Of a DNA stretch of 64,000 bases, positions 17,629 through 27,125 are shown piece after piece. Both the position numbers and the translations under genes were made by a program. Under the pieces are notes generated by a model. That model was not told the origin of the DNA. It saw only the letters and a program-made list of their open reading frames with translations, and did not search any database. This DNA is from SHWC01 sp050173345 (GTDB taxonomy: Bacteria; Pseudomonadota; Alphaproteobacteria; UBA828), in NCBI GenBank assembly GCA_050173345.1, contig JBFXKW010000005.1, positions 124,001 to 188,000 of the forward strand, read 5' to 3'. Each line of letters begins with the position of its first letter. Position 1 is the first letter of the stretch.

Positions 17629-18872
17629 CAGGCGTAGCCCTCCAGCCGTTCGCGCGCGAGCCGCTTGCCGCGCTCGACCGCGGGCTGGTCATAGGGGTTG
17701 ACGCCGATCAGCGTCGCGATCACGACGACCTCCAGCATCGCGTTCATGAACAGGCCGCCGAGCGTGCGGGCATTGAGCGCCTCCAGCGCGATGCGCCGCA
17801 CCGGCCGGCCGGCCTCGGCGAGCGCGGCCGCCGTCGCATCGGCCTCGGCGGCGAACAGCTCGTCCAGGCTGCGCCCGCCAAGGTAGGCGATTCCGAGCGC
17901 AGCGGCGAGCTTAGGTGCGATCCGCTCGCCGGCCTCCCGCCGGGCCGGGCCGAGGACGATGAAGGATTTGTCCGCCGGCCCCGCGAGATAGAGCTGGAGC
18001 TGGCTGTGCTGGTCGGTCGTGCCGCGCGCGAGCAAGGTGGTGAAGCCCTTGCCGTCCTTGCCGAGCGACTCGGCGACGAGCTGACGCCACCACTGGCCAT
18101 AGGCGCGCAACGCATCGCCATAGCCCATCAGCACCACACTGCCGACGCCGCTCGCTTCGTTCGATCCGACGAGTTGCGCCGCGGCCTCGGCCACGGGATG
18201 CGGCGCGGCTTCGGTTGCATTGCGCGCCTCGTTGATCGCGGCGGCCGCGCCGGCGCGCAGGCCCCAGGCATCGAGGCCGAGATAGAGCGCCGGCACCAGC
18301 CCGACCAGCGAGAGCACCGAGAAGCGGCCGCCGAGCGCCGGGTCGTGATCGAGCGCCGGCGCGCCGATCTGTCCGGCGAGGCGGCGCAGCGGCGAATCGC
18401 CGGGCTCGACGATCGCGGCGAAGTGCTGGCCCGCCCGCGCCGGCCCGACGCGCCGCTTGACCCGCTCGAGCGCGAGCATGGCCTGGGCCAGCGTCTCGGG
18501 CGTCGAGCCCGATTTCGAGATCGCGAGGAAGCCGGTCTCGTCGAGATCAAGCGCATCGAAGGCGCGCGCGACGCCGTCGGGATCGACATTGTCGAGAAAG
18601 GTGATGCGCCTGCCGCCCTGGACGCCGCCCGGCGCGAGCGCGCCGACGATCGCCTGCGCGCCGAGGCTGGAGCCGCCCGTGCCGAGCACCACGAGATGGC
18701 GGAAGCGCGCGCGCATGATCGCCGCCTCGCGTTCCAGCACCTCGCGGTCGTCGATGCGTTCCGGCAGCGCGAGGAAGGCCGGGCTCCTGCCCTCGTCGAG
18801 CGCCGCGATGAGCCGGCCCAGCGCATGCTGAGCGGCCGCGCGTTTCGCCTCGCAGGGGACGGCCCGGCTCAA
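17628..18872 (-). CDS. pgi: glucose-6-phosphate isomerase, short alphaproteobacterial form
   Basis: A 414-residue Pgi, shorter than the ~550-residue enterobacterial form. VVLGTGGSSLGAQAI, DNVDPDGVARAF, AISKSGSTPETLAQAML (sugar-phosphate SIS motif), GGRFSVLSLVGLVPALYLGL and GTTDQHSQLQLYLAG mark the two SIS domains. GVNPYDQPAVERGKRLA is the conserved C-terminus with the catalytic Lys. It interconverts glucose-6-P and fructose-6-P. It overlaps the upstream M16 gene by ATGA and mutL by one base, so the genes are translated together. Confidence 0.93.
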
Positions 18873-20218
18873 GGCGTCGCTTCGAGGCCGACCGGATCGC
18901 CCGCGACCACGACGACCAGCTTGTCGGGGTCGAGCAGGCGCTTGGCGACCCGCGCAACGTCGTCGAGCGTGACCGCCTCGATATAGGCGTTGCGCTTGTC
19001 GAAATAGTCGATGCCGAGATGGTAGACCTGCATGCTGACCAGCATGCTGGCGATGCCGGCGCCCGAATCGAAGCGCAGCGGAAACGCGCCGGTCAGGTGC
19101 CGCTTGGCGGCGGCAAGCTCCTCCTCGGTCACGCCCTCCTCCGCCAGCCGGCCGATCTCCTGGCGGATGATCGCGATCGATTCGGCGACGCGGTTGTTCT
19201 GGGTGGCGACGCCCCCCATGTAGAGCGCCGCCGCCTCCAGCGGCGCCAGATAGGTGTAGACCGAATAGGCGAGGCCGCGCTTCTCGCGCACTTCCTGATA
19301 GAGCCGCGAGGTAAAGGCGCCGCCGCCGAGGATGTAGTTCATCACATAGGCAATATAGAAGTCGGGATCGTCGCGCATGAGCCCGGGCATGCCGAACGTC
19401 ACCACGCTCTGCGGCACGGCGAGCTGCTCGATGCGCACGAGGCTGCTGGTCGGCAGCGCGGCGGCGGGCAGCGCGGCGGGCGTCGCGTGCTCGGGCAGGC
19501 TGCCGAGCGCGACGTCGACGAGGCGCGCGATGTCGGAAGACTGCACGTCGCCGGCGACGCCGATCACCACATTGTCGCGCGCGATGCGTGCCTTGGCGAA
19601 GGCCTTGAGGTCGGCGGCCGCGATCGCCGCCATGCTCTCCTCGGTGCCGCGGGTCGGCGTGCCATAAGGGTGCGCGCCGAACGCCGCGTGGTACCAGGCC
19701 TCGGACGAGCGGGTCTCCGGGTCGTTCTTGCCGTCCCGGATGATGTGGAGGAACTGCGCCCGCACCCGCTCGACCGCGTCGGCATCGAAACGCGGCTCGT
19801 TGAGTGCGAGGCCGAGCAGGCGGAACGCGGTGTCGCGGTTCTGGGAGAGCGTGCGCAGATCGACCTCGATCGCGTCGCGCGTCGCGTTGAAATCGAGATC
19901 GATCGCCTTGTTGATGATGGCGCCCTGGAAGGCCTGCGAATCCATGTCGCCGGCGCCTTCGTCGAACAGCGCGGCGGCGAGCCGCGCCAGGCCCTCCTTG
20001 CCGGCCGGATCGAGCGCCGAGCCGCCCTTGAAATAGAGCGACATCGAGATCACCGGGATGCTCGGCTCGCGCACGTACCAGACGGTGAAGCCCTTGGGCG
20101 TCTTGATCTCCTCGACCACGGCGAACGCCGCGGCCGGCGGCGGCCTCAGCACGCCAAGCGCCGCGACCGCGACGAGCAGGAGCAGGACGGCAAGCGCGTA
20201 GCGGCGGGGGATGCGCAT
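18869..20218 (-). CDS. M16 peptidase-family protein, catalytically inactive partner
   Basis: A 449-residue secreted M16 protein. Residues 1-30 are a signal peptide (YALAVLLLLVAVAALGVL). The zinc motif HxxEH, expected where GLARLAAALFDEGAGDMDSQ stands, is absent, so this is the non-catalytic subunit that usually pairs with an active M16 protein. SLYFKGGSALDPAGKEGLAR and YIAYVMNYILGGGAFTSRLY are family signatures. The active partner is the next gene upstream, with two bases between them. Such pairs act as processing or quality-control peptidases in the periplasm, but the substrate is not known. Confidence 0.9.
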   Translation of the reverse strand: MRIPRRYALAVLLLLVAVAALGVLRPPPAAAFAVVEEIKTPKGFTVWYVREPSIPVISMSLYFKGGSALDPAGKEGLARLAAALFDEGAGDMDSQAFQGAIINKAIDLDFNATRDAIEVDLRTLSQNRDTAFRLLGLALNEPRFDADAVERVRAQFLHIIRDGKNDPETRSSEAWYHAAFGAHPYGTPTRGTEESMAAIAAADLKAFAKARIARDNVVIGVAGDVQSSDIARLVDVALGSLPEHATPAALPAAALPTSSLVRIEQLAVPQSVVTFGMPGLMRDDPDFYIAYVMNYILGGGAFTSRLYQEVREKRGLAYSVYTYLAPLEAAALYMGGVATQNNRVAESIAIIRQEIGRLAEEGVTEEELAAAKRHLTGAFPLRFDSGAGIASMLVSMQVYHLGIDYFDKRNAYIEAVTLDDVARVAKRLLDPDKLVVVVAGDPVGLEATP

Positions 20219-20221
20219 GGT

Positions 20222-21712
20222 TCAGCCCTTAGAGCACGGTTCGATCAGGTTGCTCAACCTGATCGGTGAATCGTGCTCCAACTCGTTGAATAGGGCAGGA
20301 TTCACGCTTGAGACGGAATCGCGAGGCGATCCCGTCTCAAACGATTCTGCTCTAGCCTGGGGCAGCAGGAGGCCGGTCACCGAACGCTCCGGCTTGAGGA
20401 TCTTGCGCGCGGCCTCGTTGACGCGCTCGACCGTGACCGCGTCGAGCCGCTCGGGATAGGTCTGGATGTCCTCGACGGTGAGGCCGAGGGAGAGCGCCGT
20501 GCCGAAGATGGTGGCGATCTGCTGCGGGTCGTCGAGCGCGTAGAGGGCGCTCGCCTTCATGCGCTCGACCGCTTCCGAGACCTCGGCAGCGGTCACGCCG
20601 TCGCGCAGGAGGTCGGCGATTGCCGTATCGAGCACGGTCTCGAGGTCTTCCATGGTGACGCCCGGCAGGGGCGCGGCATAGACGCTGAAGCTCGACCAGT
20701 CGATCGCGGTCGCGCGATAGCTCGAGCCGGCATAGGTGGCCTTCTTCTGCTCGACGGTGAGCGAGCGGTAGAGCCGGCTGGTCGAGGTCCGGCCGAGGAT
20801 TTCGGAGAGGACGGAGAGCGCGGTCGCGGTGTCGCGGTCGGACGAGACGGCGCTCGGCGCCAGATAGCTGCGTACCAGCGACGGCTGCGTGGTGCGCGGG
20901 TCGCGCAGCGTCACGCGCCGCGCGACAAGCGGCTCGGGCTCCTGCAGCCGCACGCGCGGGCCGACGCCGCTCGGCGCGAGGGCGCCATAGTACTTCTCGG
21001 CCATCGGCCTGAGCTCCGCGGCCGTGATGTCGCCCGAGACCACGAGGATCGCGTTGTCCGGCGAATAGTATCGCTTGTAGAAGGCGAGCGCGGTCGCGCG
21101 GTCGAGCGTCTCCATCTCGTTGCGCCAGCCGATGGTCGGCGTGCCGAACGGATAGCGGACATAGAGCGCGGCCTCGATCTGCTCGTAGAGCAGCGCGCCG
21201 GGATCGTTGTCGATCCGGCTGCTGCGCTCCTCCAGGATCACCTGGCGCTCGGGCAGCACCACCTCGTCGGTCAGCCTGAGATTGCGCATGCGGTCCGCCT
21301 CGAGCGCCATGACGATCTCGAGCCGGTCGCGCGCCACCCTCTGGAAGTAGCCGGTATAGTCGGCCGAGGTGAAGGCGTTCTCTTCGCCGCCATTGTCGGC
21401 GACGAGGCGCGAGAACTCGCCATTGGGGTGCGCGGCCGTGCCCTTGAACATCAGGTGCTCGAGAAAATGGGCGACGCCCGACTTGCCGATCGGATCCTCG
21501 GCCGCACCGACCCGGTACCACACCATGTGGACCACGATCGGCGCGCGGTGGTTGGGCAGCACCACCACCTGCATGCCGTTCTCGAGGGTGAAGGTCTCGG
21601 CGTTGAAGAGCGCGGCGCGCGGGGCGCCGGCTGTGGCGAGGAGGGCGACGAGCCCGATCAGGAGGGCGAACAGACCACCGCGGAGAATGCGCGCCATGCC
21701 GACCACCGCCAT
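20222..21712 (-). CDS. M16 zinc peptidase, active subunit, with repeat-encoded C-terminal tail
   Basis: A ~496-residue secreted M16 peptidase. The start at 21712 follows an AGGTG ribosome site; a hydrophobic signal (LRGGLFALLIGLVALLATAG) follows. The inverzincin motif is intact: HFLEHLMFKGT (HxxEH) with a downstream Glu in the ENAFTSADYTGYF/EIVMALEADRM region. RIDNDPGALLYEQIEAALY and YFSPDNA-like YYSPDNAILVVSGDIT are typical. The family-like sequence ends near LLLPQ. The last ~45 residues (ARAESFETGSPRDS to PCSKG) are encoded by two tandem family D palindromes (20230-20355), which have extended the frame to a TAA-like stop near 20222. It is followed by the inactive partner gene. Confidence 0.92.
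   Translation of the reverse strand: MAVVGMARILRGGLFALLIGLVALLATAGAPRAALFNAETFTLENGMQVVVLPNHRAPIVVHMVWYRVGAAEDPIGKSGVAHFLEHLMFKGTAAHPNGEFSRLVADNGGEENAFTSADYTGYFQRVARDRLEIVMALEADRMRNLRLTDEVVLPERQVILEERSSRIDNDPGALLYEQIEAALYVRYPFGTPTIGWRNEMETLDRATALAFYKRYYSPDNAILVVSGDITAAELRPMAEKYYGALAPSGVGPRVRLQEPEPLVARRVTLRDPRTTQPSLVRSYLAPSAVSSDRDTATALSVLSEILGRTSTSRLYRSLTVEQKKATYAGSSYRATAIDWSSFSVYAAPLPGVTMEDLETVLDTAIADLLRDGVTAAEVSEAVERMKASALYALDDPQQIATIFGTALSLGLTVEDIQTYPERLDAVTVERVNEAARKILKPERSVTGLLLPQARAESFETGSPRDSVSSVNPALFNELEHDSPIRLSNLIEPCSKG
20230..20355. repeat. two tandem family D palindromes inside the M16 coding frame
   Basis: Unit 1 (20230-20279) is AGAGCACGGTTCGATCAGGT with a complementary ACCTGATCGGTGAATCGTGCTC. 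Unit 2 (20296-20355) runs GCAGGATTCACGCTTGAGAC, a short centre, then GTCTCAAACGATTCTGCTC. Both are near-perfect inverted repeats and related to the copies at 12171 and 58880. They are read in frame as the C-terminal tail of the upstream peptidase gene. Confidence 0.85.
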
Positions 21713-21861
21713 CGTGACACCTCTGCCTGACCTTGGTTCCACAACGCGGCGACAATGAGGCATCCGGGTTGAGGGAATCCAAACGCCGGCCAACGCAAGC
21801 CTGCCCCCATAGTTAAGGGCGATATGCCGAACGGCAAGGGCACGTCGTGCGTGAGCTTGCT

Positions 21862-21929
21862 CTCATGCTTCGACAAGCTCAGCATGAGGACGTTGATTCT
21901 CAGCCTCATCCTGAGCCTGTCGAAGGATG
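21862..21929. repeat. palindromic repeat family C
   Basis: CTCATGCTTCGACAAGCTCA-GCATGAGG (21862-21889) and the partner CTCATCCTGAGCCTGTCGAAGGATG (21905-21929) form an inverted pair. When translated by chance this family gives LMLSLSKHEG, a frequent false protein end in alphaproteobacterial annotations. The 337-base gap 21713-22049 contains this repeat and no gene I can support. Confidence 0.88.
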
Positions 21930-22049
21930 GGGCCGCCGCACTGACCCACCGCCTGAAGGCGGCGCCCAATGTAGAATTGTTCGAATGTGAGGCCGCCCCG
22001 CACCAACGGCCTAGCGCGAAAGTCAGACGCTTGATGGCTTGGGGGCGCT

Positions 22050-22637
22050 CTAGAAGATGCCTTCGAGCATGCCCTTTTCACGGCGTTCGATGACCGGCGT
22101 CTCGCCCTCGGTCACCGGCTTGCCGAGCGCCGCGTTCTCGCGCAGGCGCTTGGCTTCCGCCTCGGCGTCGAGCGGCTCGCCCGGCTCCGGCGCCTCGCGC
22201 CAGAAGATCAGGTCTTCGAGGAAGCTCTGATCGGTCTTGGCATAGATCGAGAACTCGCGGTCGATGGTGTCGCGGATATCGGGCGTTACGCTCTCCGCGC
22301 CGGCCGCCCGCAGGATGGCGGCCTCGCCCTGCCCGAAGCCGGCCTCGGACGCGCCGTCCGAGGCCCCGGAGCCGCTGCCGAAGACATCCGTCGCCGCCTT
22401 CTGGCGCACCGGGATCTCCTGGCTGCCGGCGGTCGCCGTGCCCGGCGGGCGGAGCTCGAAATCGGGCGGCACGGTGAGCGGCAGGTTGGGCGCCACGGCG
22501 AACTCGTCGGGCGCCGACTTGCTGAGGCCGAGCGACTGCTTGATCCCCTCGCAGGCGTTCAGGCCGAGCATCAGGCCGCCCGCCACGAGCAGCGTCGCCG
22601 CCACGCGCGGCGCGCGCCCGGTTCCTCTATGCCGCAT
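22050..22637 (-). CDS. DUF3035 lipoprotein
   Basis: A 195-residue predicted outer-membrane or periplasmic lipoprotein of the DUF3035 family. The start at 22637 lies nine bases after AAGGAGG; an ATG three codons earlier touches that site and is less likely. Residues about 10-28 form a lipoprotein signal peptide ending in the lipobox LNAC. LSKSAPDEFAVAPNLPLTVP and DFELRPPG are the family signature. The rest is polar and low in complexity (Gly/Ser/Ala), with a C-terminal Arg/Glu-rich part. Function is unknown. It follows lspA by 14 bases, so the lipoprotein signal peptidase and this lipoprotein share an operon with ileS. Confidence 0.88.
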   Translation of the reverse strand: MRHRGTGRAPRVAATLLVAGGLMLGLNACEGIKQSLGLSKSAPDEFAVAPNLPLTVPPDFELRPPGTATAGSQEIPVRQKAATDVFGSGSGASDGASEAGFGQGEAAILRAAGAESVTPDIRDTIDREFSIYAKTDQSFLEDLIFWREAPEPGEPLDAEAEAKRLRENAALGKPVTEGETPVIERREKGMLEGIF

Positions 22638-22651
22638 GGCCCGCATCCTCC

Positions 22652-23164
22652 TTACTTAGCAGGGCGGCTCGGACGGAACAAGCCGTCGATCAGGAGGATC
22701 GCGACGCCCACCGTGATCCCCGCATCGGCGATGTTGAACGCCGGCCAATGATAGCCGGCGGCATGGATGTCGATGAAGTCGATCACCCAGCCGAGCCGGG
22801 CGCGGTCGATCACGTTGCCGAGCGCGCCGCCGACGATCAGGCCGAGCGCGAGCGCGGGCCAGACCCGGCGGGTGCGTGCCAGCCAGATCATCAGCGCGAG
22901 CGAAATGACGACCGCGATACCCGCGATCAGCCACGGCCCGAAGCCGCTGTCGCTCTCCAGGAGGCCGAAGCTGATGCCGCGATTCTCGACCGGCACCAGG
23001 TTGAAGAACGAGGTTACCTCGATGGCGCGCGGCGGGTTCCACAGCGCGTCGCGGGCGAACCACTTGGCGAGCTGGTCGAGCACGACGACGAGCGCGGCGA
23101 CCACCACGCCGATGCGCAGCATCCGATACCTGCCGCGGGCCGCGGCCGGCACGCGCATCGTCAT
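22652..23164 (-). CDS. lspA: signal peptidase II (lipoprotein signal peptidase)
   Basis: A 170-residue inner-membrane aspartyl protease that cleaves prolipoproteins. The start ATG 23164 follows GAGGA; an upstream in-frame ATG (23221) would add 19 unconserved residues. Four transmembrane helices are visible, starting LRIGVVVAALVVVLDQLAKW. The catalytic Asp residues are in GNVIDRARLGWVIDFIDI and AFNIADAGITVGVA; NLVPVENRGISFGLL is the third conserved box. It lies downstream of ileS in the common ileS-lspA arrangement. Confidence 0.95.
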   Translation of the reverse strand: MTMRVPAAARGRYRMLRIGVVVAALVVVLDQLAKWFARDALWNPPRAIEVTSFFNLVPVENRGISFGLLESDSGFGPWLIAGIAVVISLALMIWLARTRRVWPALALGLIVGGALGNVIDRARLGWVIDFIDIHAAGYHWPAFNIADAGITVGVAILLIDGLFRPSRPAK

Positions 23165-23239
23165 GCCGTCTTCCTCGCCCTTCGCTTGCACGGGCGGCGT
23201 GGCGCCGGAAGCCGATGCCATCGCGCGAGCGCCGTCGCG

Positions 23240-26083
23240 CTACTCCGCGGCGGCACGGTGCGCCTGCACCGCATCGACGCAGCGGCCGCACAGCTCTGGG
23301 TAGGCCGCGTCGGCGCCGACATCGGGCAGGAGCTGCCAGCAGCGGCCGCACTTGGCGTGCTCGGAGCGCCGGAAGCGCACCGCGACGCCGGGCACGTCGG
23401 GCAGCGTCTCGAGCCCGCTCTCGCCCTCAGCTTCCGCGAACGGGCGCACGGTGAGGCCCGAGGTAATGCCGAGCTCGGGCAGCGACAGGCCCTTCAGTGC
23501 GAGCGCGTCGCGATAGGCCTCGTCGATGAAGAGCTCGGGCCAGGCCTCGAGCGAGGCACCGATCTTCTTCTCGGCGCGGGCGAGCTCGAGCGCCTTGGTG
23601 ATGACGCGGCGCACCGCGAGCAGCTTCTCCATGGTCTCGGCCAGCGCATCGTCGCGCCACGCGGCGGGGATCTCGGGGAAGTTGCGCAGGTGGACGCTGG
23701 CCTCCGGCTCCTGGTGGCGGGTGCGCCAGGCCTCCTCGGCGGTGAACGGGATGAGCGGCGCGAGCCAGGCGGTCAGGCAGTCGAACAGCGTATCGAGCAC
23801 GCTGCGCACGGCGCGCCGGCGCGGCGCATCCCAGCGGTCGCAATAGAGCGCGTCCTTGCGCACGTCGAAATAGAGCGCGGACAGTTCGACCGCGCAGAGA
23901 TTGTGCACGGCGCTGAAGATGGCGTGGAAGTTGAACTCGTCGCACCAGCGGCGCAGATCGGCGTCGAAGCGGTGCAGGCGGTGCAGGATGTAGCGTTCGA
24001 GCGGCGGCATCTCGGCGACCGGCAGGCGCTCGTCCGCGCTGAAGCCGTCGAGGCTGCCGAGCAGATAACGCAGCGTGTTCCTGAGCCGCCTGTAGGAGTC
24101 GGCCTGGTAGCGCAGGATCTCCGGGCTGATGCGCATGTCCTCGGTGTAGTCGGTGCTGACCACCCAGAGCCGCAGGATGTCGGCGCCGTGCTGGTCGATC
24201 ACCGCCTGCGGCGCGACCACGTTGCCGAGCGACTTCGACATCTTGCGCCCCTCGCCGTCGACGAAGAAGCCGTGCGTCAGCACCGCCTCGTAGGGCGCGC
24301 GGCCGCGCGTGCCGCAGGCTTCGAGCAGCGAGGAATGGAACCAGCCGCGATGCTGGTCCGAGCCTTCGAGATAGAGCGAGGCGGGCCACATCAGCTCGGG
24401 CCGCTGCTCCAGCACGTAACTGTGCGTCGCGCCCGAATCGAACCAGACGTCGAGGATGTCGGTGACCCGCTCATAGTTCGCCGCGTCGTAGTCGGGCGCG
24501 AGGAAGCGCGCGGGCTCGCTGTCGAACCAGGCCTCGGCGCCTTCCTGCTCGACCGCGGCGGCGACGCGCTCGACCACCTTGGGGTCGCGCAACGGCTCGC
24601 CGCTCCGCCTGTCGACGAAGACGGTGATCGGCACGCCCCAGATGCGCTGGCGCGACACCACCCAGTCCGGCCGCTGCTCGATCATGGCGCGGATGCGTTG
24701 GCGGCCCGACGGCGGCACCCAGCGCACCTGGTCGATCGCGGCGAGCGCGGTCTCGCGCAGGCCGTTCACGCTCATCGAGATGAACCATTGCGGCGTGGTG
24801 CGGAAGATCAGCGGCGCCTTGGAACGCCAGGAATGCGGATAGGAATGGGTGAGCTTACCCCTGGCGGCGAGCGCGCCGGCGGCGGCAAGCTCGTCCGCCA
24901 CCAAGTCGTCGACCTTGAAGACATGCTGGCCCGCGACCAGCGGCACGTGCGCGGCGAACACGCCGTCATCGCCGACCGTCTCCGGCGTCTCGATCGGCGC
25001 GGCGCGGCCCGACCTCACTGCCTCGCTCGCATTGTGCTCGCGCACCACCTCGAAGTCCTCGACGCCGTGGCCCGGTGCGGTGTGCACGAAGCCGGTGCCC
25101 TGCTCGACCGTGACGTGCGCGCCGGCGAGCAGCGGCACGTCGAAATCATAGCCCCGGCCGCGCCAGGGATGCGCGCACACGGTTGCGGCCAACGCCGCGG
25201 CCGGCAGGTCGTCGGCGACGACCTTGTAGCCGTCGAGCTTCAGGTCTTTCGCGATCTGGCCGGCGAGCTCGGCCGCGACCACCAGCTTCTCGCCGTTCGC
25301 CTCGATCACCTGGTAGCGGATCGACGGCCCGAACGAGATCGCCCGGTTGCCGGGGATGGTCCAGGGCGTCGTTGTCCAGATCAGCACCGAGGCGTTGTCG
25401 AGCGCGGGCGCGCCCGGCTTGATCACCTTGAAGCGCACCCAGATGGTGGTCGAGGTGTGGTCGTGATACTCGACCTCGGCCTCGGCCAGCGCGGTCTTCT
25501 CCACCACCGACCACATCACCGGCCGGGCGCCGCGATAGAGGCTGCCATTGACCAGGAACTTGCCGAGCTCGCGCACGATCTGCGCCTCGGCCGCGAAGCT
25601 CATCGTGGTGTAGGGATTGTCCCAGTCGCCGATCACGCCGAGCCGCTTGAACTCCTCGCGCTGCACGCCGATCCAGTGCTCGGCGAAGGCGCGGCACTCG
25701 GCGCGGAACTGCGCGACCGGCACGGCATCCTTGTCCTTGCCGGCCTTCCGGTAGTTCTGCTCGATCTGCCACTCGATCGGCAGGCCGTGGCAGTCCCAGC
25801 CCGGTACATAGACCGAATCCTTGCCGAGCATCTGCTGCGAGCGGACGATGACGTCCTTCAGGATCTTGTTGAGCGCGTGGCCGAGATGGAGATGGCCGTT
25901 GGCATAGGGCGGGCCGTCATGCAGCACGAACTTCTCGCGCCCCTTGGACTGCGCGCGCAGCCTTTGATAGAGGCCAAGCCCGTCCCACAGCGCGAGGAAG
26001 TCGGGCTCGCGCTTCGGCAGCTCGGCCTTCATGGCGAAGCCGGTGCGCGGCAGGAACACGGTCGGTCGATAGTCGGTCGTCAT
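23240..26083 (-). CDS. ileS: isoleucyl-tRNA synthetase
   Basis: A 947-residue class I synthetase. The start ATG 26083 (MTTDYRPTVFLPRTGFAMK) overlaps the ribF stop (ATGA). The HIGH box is GHLHLGHALNKI near residue 60 and the KMSKS box is KMSKSLGN near residue 630. The CP1 editing domain includes WTTTPWTIPGNRAISF. YVPGWDCHGLPIEW and EGSDQHRGWFHSSLL are invariant elements. The C-terminal zinc finger (CGRCWQLLPDVG ... CGRC) is present, so this is the standard bacterial form. A 1173-codon open frame on the opposite strand is a shadow. Confidence 0.98.
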   Translation of the reverse strand: MTTDYRPTVFLPRTGFAMKAELPKREPDFLALWDGLGLYQRLRAQSKGREKFVLHDGPPYANGHLHLGHALNKILKDVIVRSQQMLGKDSVYVPGWDCHGLPIEWQIEQNYRKAGKDKDAVPVAQFRAECRAFAEHWIGVQREEFKRLGVIGDWDNPYTTMSFAAEAQIVRELGKFLVNGSLYRGARPVMWSVVEKTALAEAEVEYHDHTSTTIWVRFKVIKPGAPALDNASVLIWTTTPWTIPGNRAISFGPSIRYQVIEANGEKLVVAAELAGQIAKDLKLDGYKVVADDLPAAALAATVCAHPWRGRGYDFDVPLLAGAHVTVEQGTGFVHTAPGHGVEDFEVVREHNASEAVRSGRAAPIETPETVGDDGVFAAHVPLVAGQHVFKVDDLVADELAAAGALAARGKLTHSYPHSWRSKAPLIFRTTPQWFISMSVNGLRETALAAIDQVRWVPPSGRQRIRAMIEQRPDWVVSRQRIWGVPITVFVDRRSGEPLRDPKVVERVAAAVEQEGAEAWFDSEPARFLAPDYDAANYERVTDILDVWFDSGATHSYVLEQRPELMWPASLYLEGSDQHRGWFHSSLLEACGTRGRAPYEAVLTHGFFVDGEGRKMSKSLGNVVAPQAVIDQHGADILRLWVVSTDYTEDMRISPEILRYQADSYRRLRNTLRYLLGSLDGFSADERLPVAEMPPLERYILHRLHRFDADLRRWCDEFNFHAIFSAVHNLCAVELSALYFDVRKDALYCDRWDAPRRRAVRSVLDTLFDCLTAWLAPLIPFTAEEAWRTRHQEPEASVHLRNFPEIPAAWRDDALAETMEKLLAVRRVITKALELARAEKKIGASLEAWPELFIDEAYRDALALKGLSLPELGITSGLTVRPFAEAEGESGLETLPDVPGVAVRFRRSEHAKCGRCWQLLPDVGADAAYPELCGRCVDAVQAHRAAAE

Positions 26084-27075
26084 GGCGATGCCTGTTCGAG
26101 CTCGTTCGCGGCGAGGCCCAGGCGCGGGCCGTCCGGCCGTTCGCGGGCGAGAATGGCGCGCGCGTCGCGACAATCAAGCGCGATCTGCGCCTTGAGCGCC
26201 TCGAGCCCGTCGAACTTGCGCTCGGGCCTGAGCCGGGCGACGAAGCGGAAGCAGACGCGCCGGCCGTAGAGATCGTCCGAAAAGTCGAAGAGGTGGACCT
26301 CGAGGCGCTCCTCCTCGCCGGCGAAGGTCGGCCGCTTGCCGAGATTGCCGACCGCCGGCACCCATTCGACGCCGGGCCCCCTCATCACCCCGGCGAACAG
26401 GGCATAGACCCCGGCGACCGGGTGGAGCAGGCCGCCGAGCCCGACATTCGCGGTCGGAAAACCCAAGGTGCGGCCGCGCCGATCGCCTTGCTTCACCCGG
26501 CCCTCGATCTCGAACCAGCGGCCGAGGATGGCGGCGGCCTCCCCGACCTCGCCGGCCGTGACCAGGTGCCTGGCGTCGCTCGACGAATACTTGGCGGTGC
26601 CCTCGCCCTGCGGCGCGACCAGCGTCACGCCGATGCCGGCCTCGCTCGCGACCCGGCGCAGCAGCGCGGCGTTGCCGGCGCGCCCCTTGCCGAACGCGAA
26701 GTCCTCGCCGACCACGAGATGGCGCGCGCCGATGCCGGCGAGCAGCACGTCGCGGATGAAGGTCTCGGGTGGCTTGGCGGCGAGCGCGCGGGTGAAGCGC
26801 AGGAGGTGCAGCCGCTCGACGCCGAGCGCCTTCAGGGCCAGCGCCTTGACGCGGAACGGCGTGAGCCGGAATGGCCGCTCCGGCGGCGCCAGCACGGCGC
26901 GCGGATGCGGCTCGAAGCTGAGCACGCCGAGCGGGGCCGCCTCGGCGCGCGCGACCGCCTTGGCCGCTTCGATCACGGCGCGATGGCCGCGGTGCACGCC
27001 GTCGAAATTGCCGATGGCGATCACGGCGCCCCGCAGTTCGGGCGCGATGCCGTCATAGTGGCGGATGATGCGCAA
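26080..27075 (-). CDS. ribF: bifunctional riboflavin kinase / FAD synthetase
   Basis: A 331-residue enzyme making FMN and FAD. I choose the TTG start at 27075 (residues MRIIRHYDGIAPELRGAV), eight bases after GAGG, because homologues begin this way. The in-frame ATGs further upstream (27174, 27150) lie in a family C repeat and would add the meaningless LMLSLSKHEG. The N-terminal adenylyltransferase has IAIGNFDGVHRGHRAV; LVVGEDFAFGKGRAGN and SSSDARHLVTAGEV follow. The C-terminal kinase domain has GDRRGRTLGFPTANVGL. It is first in a ribF-ileS-lspA-DUF3035 series. Confidence 0.94.
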   Translation of the reverse strand: MRIIRHYDGIAPELRGAVIAIGNFDGVHRGHRAVIEAAKAVARAEAAPLGVLSFEPHPRAVLAPPERPFRLTPFRVKALALKALGVERLHLLRFTRALAAKPPETFIRDVLLAGIGARHLVVGEDFAFGKGRAGNAALLRRVASEAGIGVTLVAPQGEGTAKYSSSDARHLVTAGEVGEAAAILGRWFEIEGRVKQGDRRGRTLGFPTANVGLGGLLHPVAGVYALFAGVMRGPGVEWVPAVGNLGKRPTFAGEEERLEVHLFDFSDDLYGRRVCFRFVARLRPERKFDGLEALKAQIALDCRDARAILARERPDGPRLGLAANELEQASP

Positions 27076-27125
27076 TTCGAGCCTCGGCGCCTTGCTCAGA
27101 TCAACGCAGGCAGATCGCGGCGCAC

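Noticed and set aside
22748..26269. A plus-strand open frame of over 1100 codons opposite lspA and ileS
   Set aside because: It is an Arg/Ala/Glu/Val-rich mirror of the real genes, with no domain or start site, caused by the lack of stop codons in GC-rich antisense frames.
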